DNA of 64,000 nt. Source: Methylobacterium sp. C25. GTDB lineage: Bacteria; Pseudomonadota; Alphaproteobacteria; Rhizobiales; Beijerinckiaceae. Below the pieces are notes generated by a model. That model was not told the DNA's origin and did not search any database. It saw nothing but the letters and a program-made list of their open reading frames with translations. Positions 35,279 through 44,274 of the stretch are shown here, piece by piece. Location of the stretch: NCBI RefSeq assembly GCF_021352225.1, contig NZ_JAAUVI010000001.1, positions 654,191 through 718,190 of the forward strand, in the 5' to 3' direction. Positions within the stretch are counted from its first letter, which is position 1; each line of letters begins with the position of its first letter. Both the position numbers and the translations under genes were made by a program.

Positions 35279-36808
35279 TCAGGCCCGCCTGAGCCGCAGC
35301 CCGAACGCGGCGAGAACGGCGACAAGGGCCCCTGCATAGGCGACCGCCCCTGCAACGCCGAGCACCGAGAGCACCGCGATCTCGCGCAGATGCGGTAGCG
35401 GCGGCACGATCTGCTCGGCGAAGGGCAGCCCGTAGACCGCGAGCGCGGCCAGCACCCCGCAGGCGATCGTCACGCCGAGCACCGTCACCCCGAGCGTCCG
35501 GCCCGGCGCCGTCCAGCCGCGGCGCAGGGCCATTCCGTAGAGCAGAATCAGGTTGATCCACTGGCCGACGGCGGTGGCCAGGGCGAGGCCCGTGACGCCG
35601 TAGGGGCCGGTGAGGACGATCTTGAGCAGCACGTTGACCGCGATGCCGGTGAGCGAGGCGACGAGAGGCGTCACCGTGTCCTGGCGCGCGTAGAAGCTCG
35701 CCACGGCGCTTCGCACCAGCACGACGGCCGGCAGCGAGACCCCGTAGGCCGCCAGCACCGAGGCCGAGCGGGCGGCGTCCTCCGCGGAGAAGGCGCCTCG
35801 CTGGAACAAAGCGGCCATGATCAGGCCCGGTAGGGTCAGGAAGGCCACCGTGAACGGGGCCGACAGCGCCAGCGAGAACCCGGCGGCCCGGTTCTGCGCC
35901 GCATGGGCTCCGGCCGCGTCCCCCGCCGCCAGCCGCCGGCTCATCTCGGGGAGCAGCACGGTGCCGGCCGCGATGGCGATGACGCCGAAGGGGAGCTGGT
36001 AGAGCCGGTCGGCATAGTAGAGCGCCGAGACCGCGCCCACCGGCAGGAAGCTTGCGATGATCGTGTCGGCGAAGGAGGCGATCTGGAACCCCGCCGAGCC
36101 GACCACCGCGGGTCCGAGCACCTTGAAGAAGCGGCGCATGTCGGGGTCACGCAGCGTCGGGCGCGTCGCGTTCGGGGCGAAGCCGCCGCGGCGGCAGGCC
36201 CACCAGACCAGGGCGAATTGAAGCACGCCGGAGACCGTGACGCCCCAGGCCGCAGCGTAGCCCGCATTCGGAAACAGGCCGACCAGCGCCAAAGCCGCCA
36301 GCATCGCCAGGTTCAGGAGCACCGGCGCCCCCGCCGCCACCGCGAACTTGCGATGGGCGTTCAGCACACCGGAAAACAGCGTCACCAGCGTCATGAAAAG
36401 CAGGTAGGGGAAGGTGATCCGCGTCAGCGACACCGCGAGATCGAAGCGCTGGGCATCCTGCGAAAAGCCCGGCGCGAGCGCCTGCACCACCCACGGCATA
36501 GCCGGCCACGCGAGGGCCAGCAGGGCCACCTGAACGATCAGCATCAGCGTGAAGACGCGATCGGCGAAGCGTGTGGCGGCCCCGGCTTCTCCCGCCTCCT
36601 CCAGCCGCGCATAGGCCGGCACAAAGGCAGTGTTGAAGGCACCCTCGCCGAAGATCGCACGGAAATGGTTCGGCAGGCGGAATGCGACGACGAAGGCGTC
36701 GGCGATCGGTCCAGCGCCCATGATCGCCGCCATCACCACGTCGCGGGCAAAGCCCGTCACCCGCGAGACCAGCGTCCAGCCACCGACGGAGAGGATCGAG
36801 CGGATCAT
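35279..36808 (-). CDS. murJ: Lipid II flippase MurJ
   Basis: Inner-membrane protein of 509 residues with about 14 helices, of the MOP/MviN family, moving lipid II across the membrane for peptidoglycan synthesis. The N terminus (SILSVGGWTLVSRVTGFARDVVMAAIMGAG) and FRLPNHFRAIFGEGAFNTAFVP are diagnostic and contain essential arginines. ALYYADRLYQLPFGVIAIAAGTVLLPEMSR and ALFQRGAFS also match. Its stop codon abuts that of addB (35278/35279), so the two genes end tail to tail with no spacer. Confidence 0.95.
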   Translation of the reverse strand: MIRSILSVGGWTLVSRVTGFARDVVMAAIMGAGPIADAFVVAFRLPNHFRAIFGEGAFNTAFVPAYARLEEAGEAGAATRFADRVFTLMLIVQVALLALAWPAMPWVVQALAPGFSQDAQRFDLAVSLTRITFPYLLFMTLVTLFSGVLNAHRKFAVAAGAPVLLNLAMLAALALVGLFPNAGYAAAWGVTVSGVLQFALVWWACRRGGFAPNATRPTLRDPDMRRFFKVLGPAVVGSAGFQIASFADTIIASFLPVGAVSALYYADRLYQLPFGVIAIAAGTVLLPEMSRRLAAGDAAGAHAAQNRAAGFSLALSAPFTVAFLTLPGLIMAALFQRGAFSAEDAARSASVLAAYGVSLPAVVLVRSAVASFYARQDTVTPLVASLTGIAVNVLLKIVLTGPYGVTGLALATAVGQWINLILLYGMALRRGWTAPGRTLGVTVLGVTIACGVLAALAVYGLPFAEQIVPPLPHLREIAVLSVLGVAGAVAYAGALVAVLAAFGLRLRRA

Positions 36809-36985
36809 GCGTGTCGCTGGATTGATGTCGGCGAGAAATGATGGATTCGCACGCGCAGCCTCGCCTCCCGGACGCCCTCAACCGCCTCGGGACGAGGTGG
36901 CGCAAACGACGCCTCCTGGCGCGTGGCAGGTCTAAGCGTCGCGCGGCGCCGCGCGCAAGCGGCCGATCCGCCGCTGCAATGGATC

Positions 36986-37022
36986 GAAACGAAAGAAGCC
37001 GCCCCCGAGCAGGGACGGCTTC
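36986..37022 (-). terminator. Intrinsic terminator of sodB
   Basis: On the minus strand a stem GAAGCCG...CGGCTTC, extended by imperfect GC pairs, is followed by TTTCGTTTCG. It lies 37 bases after the sodB stop. The rest of the gap to murJ shows no gene. Confidence 0.75.
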
Positions 37023-37058
37023 GATCTCACTTCGCCGAAACGGCAGTGCTGAGCCGGC

Positions 37059-37655
37059 TTATTTCGCCTCGCCGTAAAGCTTCTCGACGTATTCCCAGTT
37101 GATCATGTTCTCGACGAAGGCCTTGAGGTAGTCGGGCCGACGGTTGCGATAGTCGATGTAGTAGGAGTGCTCCCAGACATCGACACCGAGGATCGGCTTG
37201 GCGCCATGCACCAGCGGGTTCTCGCCGTTCGGGGTCTTCATGATGGCGAGCTTGCCGTCCTTCACCGCGACCCAGGCCCAGCCGGAGCCGAACTGGCCGA
37301 TGCCGGCCTGGACGAAGTCGGCCTTGAACTTCTCGTAGCCGCCGAGATCCTCGTCGATCTTCTTGGCGAGCGCCGCCGGGGGCTGACCGCCGCCATTGGG
37401 CTTCAGCCAGTTCCAGAAATGGAGGTGGTTGAAGTGCTGCGCGGCGTTGTTGAAGAGCGGCTGGTTCGAGCCGTGCGAGGCCTTGACGATCTCCTCGAGG
37501 CTCTTGCCTTCAAGCTCGCTGCCTTCGAGCAGCTTGTTGGCGGTATCGACATAGGCCTTGTGGTGCTTGTCGTGGTGAAACTCGAGGGTTTCCTTCGACA
37601 TGTAGGGGCCGAGCGCGTCGTAGGCGTAGGGAAGCTCTGGCAGGGTCAGGGTCAT
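37059..37655 (-). CDS. sodB: Iron/manganese superoxide dismutase
   Basis: Cytoplasmic enzyme of 198 residues that dismutates superoxide. The metal ligands are recognisable: the His in EFHHDKHHKAYVD near 27, the His in NNAAQHFNHLHFWNW near 75-80, and Asp and His in GVDVWEHSYYIDYRN near 158-162. GSGWAWVAV and the AQHFNH/FWNWL region are typical of the iron-using or cambialistic forms. No signal peptide. A monocistronic unit with its own terminator. Confidence 0.95.
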   Translation of the reverse strand: MTLTLPELPYAYDALGPYMSKETLEFHHDKHHKAYVDTANKLLEGSELEGKSLEEIVKASHGSNQPLFNNAAQHFNHLHFWNWLKPNGGGQPPAALAKKIDEDLGGYEKFKADFVQAGIGQFGSGWAWVAVKDGKLAIMKTPNGENPLVHGAKPILGVDVWEHSYYIDYRNRRPDYLKAFVENMINWEYVEKLYGEAK

Positions 37656-37920
37656 CTGGTCACTCCGTGTCGGTTGAGCCCCGGGGCCTGGATCGGTCTT
37701 CGCGCACGGTGGGTGCGTGTGGCCTCTCGGGACGACCGGCTTGTAGGTAAGTCACGCCGCCGCCTCGGCAACGCCGCAATGTCGCATGATCGTCCTGCGT
37801 CGATCGTGCGGCTGTGCGCAAGCCCGCCGCATCCGGTCACGCAATTTTGAAAAAGCACCTCAAAGCTTTATCCTCGCCGCATCACCCGCAGCCCTCGCTG
37901 CGGCCGTACATGAGTATCCC

Positions 37921-38838
37921 ATGATCGTCGCGCTGTTTGCGCTCAGCCTCGTCATGATCCTCGGCGGCATCGCCGCGGTGACGCAGGGCTTCCCCTACGT
38001 CCGCCTCGAGAGTGGGCAAGTCCTGGTGATGGGCGGTGCCACGGCAGCGTCCGCAGGCGCAGTGCTGCTCGGCATCGCCATGGCGCTCATCGAGGTGAGG
38101 CGGCTCATCTCGCGGCTCGGCCAGCGCCACGGCGGCGACGCCGCGTCCGAACCGGCTCTCGATGCGACGGCTGCCCCGCTGCGTGCGCCCGCCATCGAGG
38201 ATACCCCGCACGTCTCGATCGGACCGGCCGCGGCCACGGCCGGCGCGGCCGGCCTCGCCGGCGTTGCGCTCGGAGCGGCGCGCGACATGTTCAGCCGCGA
38301 CCGTCGACCATCCCTCGATACGCCTCCCGCCCAATCCTTCGACGCCGAGCCACCGCTGCCGGATCTGATCCCTCCTGCCGTGCCCGGGCCAGTGCCACCA
38401 CCCGCTCCGGGCGAGCCGGTATCACCGGACGAGGACTTGTTCGCTTCGCCCGACGACCGCCTCGGGCAAGGCGCGCGCGCCGCTGCCGATCTGCCGATCG
38501 ACGAGAAGGCCCCCGAACCTGCCGCAGAGCCCGATCCGGCTCAAGAAGAACTCGCGTTGCGGCCGGCCCTCGACGCGCCGGCCGCTGAAGCTGAGGCCAC
38601 CGCCGTGGTTGCGACCACGCTCCCCGAAGAGGTCTCGATTAAAGAGGCAGAGGCGCAGAAACCCGAGGAGCTACAGGTTGTCGGGACCTACTCGTCCGGC
38701 GCCAACACTTACGTCATGTTTGCCAATGGGACGATCCAGGCGGACACGCCGCGCGGGCATTTCACGTTCCAGTCGCTCGACGAGCTGAAGGCCTTCGTGG
38801 ATTCCGGCGGAGAGGCGAGCACCCGCGGAGCGGCCTGA
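37921..38838 (+). CDS. Membrane protein with Pro/Ala-rich linker and conserved C-terminal motif
   Basis: I do not recognise a named family. The 305-residue product starts with two hydrophobic helices (about 2-22, IVALFALSLVMILGGIAAV, and 40-62, GGATAASAGAVLLGIAMALIEV), continues as a low-complexity Pro/Ala/Asp/Glu-rich region (about 75-245), and ends in a compact conserved segment, VGTYSSGANTYVMFANGTI followed by TPRGHFTFQSLDELKAFVDS. That tail resembles short sensor- or localisation-type domains in Rhizobiales proteins of unknown function. ATG 37921 begins directly before the first helix; the frame is open from 37786 but that part looks non-coding. Confidence 0.68.
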   Translation: MIVALFALSLVMILGGIAAVTQGFPYVRLESGQVLVMGGATAASAGAVLLGIAMALIEVRRLISRLGQRHGGDAASEPALDATAAPLRAPAIEDTPHVSIGPAAATAGAAGLAGVALGAARDMFSRDRRPSLDTPPAQSFDAEPPLPDLIPPAVPGPVPPPAPGEPVSPDEDLFASPDDRLGQGARAAADLPIDEKAPEPAAEPDPAQEELALRPALDAPAAEAEATAVVATTLPEEVSIKEAEAQKPEELQVVGTYSSGANTYVMFANGTIQADTPRGHFTFQSLDELKAFVDSGGEASTRGAA

Positions 38839-38869
38839 TCCGCAGACCACACATCGTCTGCAATACGCG

Positions 38870-40651
38870 TCAGACCAACGGATTAAGCGCTGCGTTCCGA
38901 CCGGGCAGAGGCGCCTGCATGACCAGGCGGAATCCATCAGCGGCGTACTCGCTCTCCACATGAGCCTGGACCTGCGTGGTCAATACCCGCTGCAGCAGGC
39001 GTGAGCCAAACCCCTGGCGCGACGGCTTGGTGACGAGCGGTCCGTCACTCTCTCGCCAGACCAGATGCAGGTTGCCGGCCTCGCCACCCGGGACGATCGA
39101 CCAGCTCACGCTGATGCGGCCCTGTCGCGTCGAGAGCGCGCCGTACTTCGCCGCGTTGGTGGTGAGTTCGTGGATCGCCATGCCGATCGGTACGGCGACG
39201 TCCGACGGGAGATCGACTTCCGGTCCGTCGAGAGTGACGCGGGATTCGAGGCCGCCGTCGTCGCCTGTCCCGAGATAGGGAGCCAGCTCGTTCGCCAGCA
39301 GGCCGTGCAGACTCGCCGTCTGCCAGGTGTCCTCGGTCAGCACCGAATGCGTGTGCGAGAGCGATTTGATGCGTCCGACGAAGGCTTCGTAGAAGCTGTC
39401 GATGCTGGTCGCGGTGCGCGCGGTCGAACCGACGATCGCCTGCACCGTGGCCAGCGTATTCTTCACCCGGTGGTGCAGTTCGCGGATCAGCAGGCTCTGG
39501 CGTTCCTGCGCGTCACGACGGTCGGTGACGTCGGCGATCACCCCGATCAGGCGCGTCGGCAACTGCCCCGGGGCGTCGCGCTCGAAGCGGCCTGCCATCT
39601 CGATGCTGCGCCAGGCGCCGGTTTCGAAATGTCTGATACGGCCGGATACCTGGAGGATACCGTCCTTGCGCAAAGCCTTGGTGATCTCTCGGCGCACCTT
39701 GGTCCGATCCTCGGGATGGACGATCTCCTTGAGGAACTCGCCCTTGCCGAGGCCGCCATCCTCCCGCCGGCGCCCGAAGATCTCGAACATGCGTTCGTTC
39801 TCCCACAGCGCTGCATCGTCGAGCAGGTGCCATTCGAAGATGCCGAGTTCGGCCAGCGAGGTGGCGACGCGCAGGCGCTGCTCGCGTTCACGCAACAGCC
39901 GCTGCGCTTCGAGGCGCTGCGTGACGTTGCGGACGACGCCAACCATACCGCTGAGCGTCCCGTCAGCGCCGTAAGTCGGCTGGCCGCGCACGCCGATGGC
40001 GATCTCCACGCCGTCGCCGCCACGGACGAACCGGCTCTCGAACTCCCAGGGCTCGCGACGGGCCAACGCCGAGGTCACGGACTGATAGACGCGCTGGTAG
40101 TCCCGAGGGGAAAAGCCAGTCTGCATCGTGGCCCATCGCGCGGAGCGGCCGGCCGGGTAGCCGAGGATCTCGCCGGCGCGGCGCGAGAGCGAGACTTGGC
40201 CGCGCGTCGCCTCCCATCGCCATTCGCCGAGGCCGGCAGCCACGACGGCGTCGCGGTTCTGCTCGGCCCGGACGAGTTCGTCGGCGTCGACCGGCTCGAC
40301 CACGGCGACGAGGTCGGGTTCACCTCCTGCCCGCGCCGCCGACGTGATCGTCAGTCGCAGGTCGACGCCTTCGCCGTCAGCCCTGCGCCAACGCCGGATG
40401 CCGGGCGCAAGCACCGGCGTGCGGTCGGTGAGCAGCTTCGTGACGGGCGCGCCGACGAGGCTGCCGGGCGTGTAGCCGAGAAGGCGGCAGAGGAAAGGGT
40501 TGGCATCGCGCAGAGTCCGGCCGTCCGCGGCGATCAGCGCGAGGCCGACGGACGCCGCCGAGAACACCACCTCATGCAGGCCGGGAGCGGGCGGAGCCGC
40601 CCGGTCGTCCTCGCCACTGTCTTCCAAGACGCAACCTCGTTCAGCGGGCAC
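38870..40651 (-). CDS. PAS-domain HWE-family sensor histidine kinase
   Basis: Soluble sensor kinase of 593 residues without membrane segments. Two or three PAS domains occupy about 22-370 (FSAASVGLALIAADGRTL; LGEWRWEATRG; LAELGIFEWHLLDDAALWENERMFEIFG). The kinase core is of the HWE type: LLIRELHHRVKNTLATVQAIV with the phospho-accepting His near 392, IHELTTNAAKYGALS as N-box, and HLVWRESDG supplying the family's W-x-E. Such kinases often signal in the general stress or light response. The start is uncertain: GTG 40651 or TTG 40627, the latter preceded by ACGAGG. No response regulator gene adjoins it. Confidence 0.87.
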   Translation of the reverse strand: MPAERGCVLEDSGEDDRAAPPAPGLHEVVFSAASVGLALIAADGRTLRDANPFLCRLLGYTPGSLVGAPVTKLLTDRTPVLAPGIRRWRRADGEGVDLRLTITSAARAGGEPDLVAVVEPVDADELVRAEQNRDAVVAAGLGEWRWEATRGQVSLSRRAGEILGYPAGRSARWATMQTGFSPRDYQRVYQSVTSALARREPWEFESRFVRGGDGVEIAIGVRGQPTYGADGTLSGMVGVVRNVTQRLEAQRLLREREQRLRVATSLAELGIFEWHLLDDAALWENERMFEIFGRRREDGGLGKGEFLKEIVHPEDRTKVRREITKALRKDGILQVSGRIRHFETGAWRSIEMAGRFERDAPGQLPTRLIGVIADVTDRRDAQERQSLLIRELHHRVKNTLATVQAIVGSTARTATSIDSFYEAFVGRIKSLSHTHSVLTEDTWQTASLHGLLANELAPYLGTGDDGGLESRVTLDGPEVDLPSDVAVPIGMAIHELTTNAAKYGALSTRQGRISVSWSIVPGGEAGNLHLVWRESDGPLVTKPSRQGFGSRLLQRVLTTQVQAHVESEYAADGFRLVMQAPLPGRNAALNPLV

Positions 40652-40863
40652 ACAGCCGTGCTGTCGGGCGGAAATGGGTCGCTCGCCAGCCCTGTCCAGC
40701 GGAGCGCGCGCACCATGGACGTCACAGCGTGCAACGGCAAGGCTTGGGCAGAGGCGGTTCGAGGTTCGGTTTCCGCTTCCGTCTTCGCAGCCTAGGAATG
40801 GCGGGATCGAGAGCGCTCTCCCACCATCTGGCCGCTGTCGGGTCCCTTCGGCAGATCGACCCC

Positions 40864-42312
40864 TTACTCTTCGATCAGCTTGTAGCCCTGGCCCGGTCTG
40901 AGGGCTGTGCCCCGTTCGAGCCCGTTCAGGGCGAGGAAGCGATCGAGCGCACGATCGGGCACGACCATACGGGCGGCGAGTTGCTCAGCCGTATCTCCCG
41001 ACGACGCCGTGACGATGCGCAGGTGCAACGGCTTCAGGGAGCGCGCCTCGTCCGGATCGACGCCCGAGAGGCTTTCGACCCAGCGCCGGAAGGCGGCATC
41101 GGGGTCGGCCGAGCCTTTGGCGGCCATGATCATGCGGAATGTACTCTCGCCGACGCGGATGGCGGCGAGGCGGAAGGTCCAGTCCTTACCCTTCGAGACC
41201 GCAAACACCGCCGGGCGACCACCGACGATCCGATTCTCGATGGAGGCGGCATCGATCCCGTCGTTCCAGGTCGCCTTGAGGACGTCTTCGAGGCTGCGGC
41301 CGGTGCTGCTCTCGACCTGATCAAACAGGATGCGGCGGCTTCCGTCCCGGGTGGTGCCGAGGACCGCGTTGCGGGTGTTCTCGATGGCAATGCCATCGGG
41401 GATCTCGAAGGCGATACCGAGACTCGGATGCAGGAAGCGGTTGCCGCGCACCATGCCATCGCCCGGATTATCGCCGTAAGCGATGCCGTCGATCGCCGCG
41501 AGGAACCGCGCCCGCTCGTCGACACCGAGCCCCGGCGCGCCGATCCGCCGTGCGGCCCGGGTGACAAGGTTGATCCGCTCCGCCGTGCCCGGATGGGTCG
41601 CGAGCATATCCGGTTCGGCTCCTGATCCGGTGCCGTTCTTCAGCGCGGTACTGCGGTTGAGCGCATTCAGAAAACGAGCGGCACCGAAGGGATCGAATCC
41701 GGCCCCAGCCAGCGTTTTCACACCCGCCGCATCCGCCTCCAGTTCCTGGTCGCGGGAGAAGCGCGCCAAGGTGACCTTCGACTGGCTCTCCATCTGTGCG
41801 CCCGTGGCCGGGTCGTTCAGAACGTCGGCGACGACGCGGCTGACGAGCTGCGAGCGGAGCGCCATCTCGGTGCGAGCCGTAGCATGACGCAGAGTGACGT
41901 GGGCGATCTCGTGGGCGAGCACGGCCGCGACTTCGGAGGTGTCCGAGGCAAGGGCGACGAGACCGCGAGTCACGTAAAGTCGGCCACTCGGCAGCGCGAA
42001 GGCGTTGATCACGGGCGAATCGAGCAGCGTGACGGCATAGGCCTCGTCCGGCCTTTCACTCGCGCGCACCAAGCGGTCAGTGACTTCAGTCAGGAGCCGG
42101 AGTGTGGCGGGCGCACGGTACTCGCCGCCGAAGGAAGCGACGAGCTTGGCGTGGTCGGCCTCGTCGGCCATGCGCCTCCCGGTGGTCCGCGGCGCCTGGG
42201 CGGGCACGGAGATCGTGGCCGGCGCGAGGATCGTGCCGGTCTGTTCGCCTGCGCATCCTCCGAGCGCAGCGGCTAGCCCGCCGAGCGCGATCAGGCGCCG
42301 TGCGAGTCTCAT
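40864..42312 (-). CDS. M48-family metallopeptidase lipoprotein
   Basis: Predicted periplasmic lipoprotein of 482 residues. From ATG 42312 the signal ends in the lipobox LGGC (Cys20). The M48 zinc site is AAVLAHEIAHVTLRHA near 145-160, with the third ligand in RDQELEADAAG near 200. A second domain (about 300-430, NRFLHPSLGIAFEIPDGIAIENT) resembles the region next to the peptidase in YfgC/BepA-like proteins, and the C terminus (about 430-482) looks LysM-like (VTASSGDTAEQLAARM...FLALNGL). This suggests a role in outer-membrane protein quality control at the cell wall. An earlier in-frame ATG at 42345 is possible. The thermonuclease-fold gene stops just upstream and is probably cotranscribed. Confidence 0.86.
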   Translation of the reverse strand: MRLARRLIALGGLAAALGGCAGEQTGTILAPATISVPAQAPRTTGRRMADEADHAKLVASFGGEYRAPATLRLLTEVTDRLVRASERPDEAYAVTLLDSPVINAFALPSGRLYVTRGLVALASDTSEVAAVLAHEIAHVTLRHATARTEMALRSQLVSRVVADVLNDPATGAQMESQSKVTLARFSRDQELEADAAGVKTLAGAGFDPFGAARFLNALNRSTALKNGTGSGAEPDMLATHPGTAERINLVTRAARRIGAPGLGVDERARFLAAIDGIAYGDNPGDGMVRGNRFLHPSLGIAFEIPDGIAIENTRNAVLGTTRDGSRRILFDQVESSTGRSLEDVLKATWNDGIDAASIENRIVGGRPAVFAVSKGKDWTFRLAAIRVGESTFRMIMAAKGSADPDAAFRRWVESLSGVDPDEARSLKPLHLRIVTASSGDTAEQLAARMVVPDRALDRFLALNGLERGTALRPGQGYKLIEE

Positions 42313-42348
42313 CCACGATCGATGCTGCAGAGCCCCAACCATCACCCG

Positions 42349-43230
42349 TCAGCGCGTCAGCGCCCGCTCCCCTTCCAGCACCTCGAGCATGTCCGTGCTC
42401 ACGATCTCGAGGACCGGCCCTCGCCGAACCTCCAGTCTGCCGCGAACCCGCGCGAGGCGCCCCCTCAGCGTGGCGGCAGTCAAACCACGCTCGCGCATGA
42501 TCCGCCAAGTGCGTTTCGTCACGGTTACGGTCAAGCCGTCTGCCGACCGTCTCACGAAGTCCAGATAGGTGCGCTCGGTTCGCTCACCGACGCCGACGAT
42601 CCGGCCCTCGGCGACGACGAAGCGCCCTGCCTGTGTCGCAAGTGCCGGGCCGTCGCGGGCGTCTAGGACTGGATCGCGCCATACACCCCGCCGCGCGAGC
42701 CGTGGTTCGCCTTCGAGCGCAATCAAGTCAGCACGGCAGAAAAGATCGCTCTCGCCGGCATCTGCGTGGGCGAGGCCGGCGGCGACGAGGCCGGTGGCGA
42801 GATCCGCGGGCTCGTCGGCATCGGAAGTGGGCTCGACGACGGCATCGATGCGCGCGCGGCCCCAGCGGTCGGCCTCGCCGCGCTGGCTGATCGCCAGCTC
42901 CCTGCCGCGGAAGCCGGCAAGATAGGCAGCGGCCTGCGCCGCGTCCGGCTCGGTCTCGGGCCAATGGATGCCATCGAGGATCGCCCGCGTGCCAGAGCCC
43001 AGCACCAACTCTCCACGACGGCCGACGGCATCGAGGCGATCCTCTCGCAGATCGGAGGCCCGACAGGAATCCGGCGCGATGCGTGACGCGGCCGCCGCCG
43101 GCAGGATTGCCAGCAAGAAGATCAGGCAGGCGCCGGCAGGGACGGAGGATCGTGACACGGAGGGTCGAACCGGTATCGATGCGGCGGACGGGAGGCCAAG
43201 GGTGAGCCCGAAGCAGATCTTCACGACCAT
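42349..43230 (-). CDS. Thermonuclease (SNase)-fold exported protein
   Basis: Protein of up to 293 residues with an N-terminal hydrophobic export segment (about 30-48, AGACLIFLLAILPAAAA). The SNase-like core is recognisable in TRAILDGIHWPE, AAYLAGFRGRELAI, EADRWGRARIDAVV and LVAAGLAHADAGESDLFCRADLIALEGEPRLARRGVW. It resembles thermonuclease-family proteins but several catalytic positions (paired Arg and Glu) are hard to place, so nuclease activity is uncertain. The C-terminal 100 residues (GRFVVAEGRIVGVGERTERTYLDF) look OB-like. The start may be downstream of 43230. It precedes the M48 peptidase gene on the same strand. Confidence 0.65.
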   Translation of the reverse strand: MVVKICFGLTLGLPSAASIPVRPSVSRSSVPAGACLIFLLAILPAAAASRIAPDSCRASDLREDRLDAVGRRGELVLGSGTRAILDGIHWPETEPDAAQAAAYLAGFRGRELAISQRGEADRWGRARIDAVVEPTSDADEPADLATGLVAAGLAHADAGESDLFCRADLIALEGEPRLARRGVWRDPVLDARDGPALATQAGRFVVAEGRIVGVGERTERTYLDFVRRSADGLTVTVTKRTWRIMRERGLTAATLRGRLARVRGRLEVRRGPVLEIVSTDMLEVLEGERALTR

Positions 43231-43373
43231 CTGCGGCAGTTCTTCGACCGTGTGGGGGCATTTCCCGCAAAGGTTGCTTCCGCAGGCCGGCCAAGCGCTC
43301 GATCAACCGGCAGCCATCTTCCGCAAGCGGCCAGTTGGCGCTGCTCCGCCGCGATGCTATGGCAGTCGCGGTT

Positions 43374-43694
43374 GTCTCCGTAGCTCAGCTGGACAGAGCA
43401 CAGGTTTCCTAGAGAAAATTGGGCGCCGCGAGGGGAAACCGCGCGGCGGATCCGCTCAAAGTCGGGGAAAGCTGAAAGCGCTCGCAAGGGCGCCTGCCAA
43501 TCCCGAGCCAAGCCTGCGATCGCCGCAGGAAGGTGTAGAGACTAGACGGGCGGCACCTAAAGGCTTCGGCGCGAAGCTCATGGTGAAGGGATAGTCCAGG
43601 CCACGAACACCCGAAGGACAACCCTAGGGTGGCGGCGAAAGCCGAAGTGGTATGAAACCTGGGGTCGCAGGTTCGAGCCCTGCCGGGGACGCCA
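43374..43694 (+). tRNA. tRNA-Arg(CCU) gene interrupted by a group I intron
   Basis: Two exons join into a normal 77-base tRNA: 43374-43410 (37 bases) and 43655-43694 (40 bases). The acceptor stem GTCTCCG pairs with CGGGGAC (one T-G pair), the D stem is GCTC/GAGC, the anticodon stem CAGGT/ACCTG closes the loop TTCCTAA with anticodon CCT, and the T arm is GCAGG-TTCGAGC-CCTGC. The discriminator is G and CCA is encoded. The break lies between the last anticodon base and the next base, the position known for group I introns in bacterial tRNAs. It reads AGG codons. Confidence 0.93.
43411..43654 (+). ncRNA. Self-splicing group I intron in the tRNA-Arg anticodon loop
   Basis: The intron is 244 bases and ends in G. 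P1 is clear: exon GGTTTCCT (43403-43410) pairs with GGGAAACC (43433-43440), leaving the required U-G wobble at the 5' splice site. Core elements follow in order: AATCCCGAGCCAAGCC (43499-43514), a GTGTAGAGACTAGACGGG segment from 43533 with the guanosine-binding P7, and AAGGGATAGTCCAGGCC (43586-43602). No homing endonuclease is encoded. The family matches the small subgroup IC3-type introns known from Agrobacterium tRNA-Arg(CCU) and Azoarcus tRNA-Ile. Splicing is needed for a functional tRNA. Confidence 0.92.
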
Positions 43695-43815
43695 ACCACT
43701 CATTTTTAACGCAGAATTAGTTGTCTTTTTATCTTTTGTTATGATTTAGATCTTGCGCAGTGCCGAGATCGTCCCGAAAGATCTGGCATGGGGACAGGGC
43801 TGCGCAGGACGCGAG

Positions 43816-44226
43816 ATGGCCGGGCAAAAAACCGACGCGCGAGATATCTATCTCGGCCAACGGATGGCGGAGGAGCGTAAACGCCGCTCGCTGACACAGC
43901 GCAAGGTCGCTCAAAGCTTCGGCATGTCTGCGGCGCAGCTCCAGAAATACGAGAAAGGCATCAATCGGGTCAGCGCGATCCATCTCGAGATCCTGAGCCG
44001 AATGACCGGCGTGCCTTTGTCGGAATTTTTCACCGAAATCCCTCACCTCGACGACGTCCCCGATCGCGGCTTCGCCGATGCGGAGCAACGGACCTTTTCC
44101 TCGGACGAGCCCTGGGCTGGGCTAGCCGCCGTGGTCGTCCAGCACGTCTCCGACCACTTCGACGAGCCGCGACGGCGCGATTTTGGTCTCGTGATCGATG
44201 CGCTCCAGCGCCAGCTGAGCCGGTGA
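43816..44226 (+). CDS. XRE-family HTH regulator upstream of metK
   Basis: DNA-binding protein of 136 residues. The Cro/C1-type helix-turn-helix spans about 15-70 (LGQRMAEERKRRSLTQRKVAQSFGMSAAQLQKYEKGINRVS). The C-terminal half is acidic and ends in FGLVIDALQRQL, possibly a dimerisation helix. I chose ATG 43816, with AGGACGCGAG directly before it; the frame is open from 43753. An XRE gene directly before metK is frequent in Rhizobiales, so it may regulate metK-trmB. The target site is unknown. It starts 122 bases after the split tRNA. Confidence 0.83.
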   Translation: MAGQKTDARDIYLGQRMAEERKRRSLTQRKVAQSFGMSAAQLQKYEKGINRVSAIHLEILSRMTGVPLSEFFTEIPHLDDVPDRGFADAEQRTFSSDEPWAGLAAVVVQHVSDHFDEPRRRDFGLVIDALQRQLSR

Positions 44227-44274
44227 TCCCTTTCTGGAGTCGTTCGATATAGCGGACGATTTCGTCAGATCGGG

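Noticed and set aside
43374..43694. Broken tRNA pseudogene
   Set aside because: The insert has complete group I intron landmarks and the exons join into a perfect tRNA.
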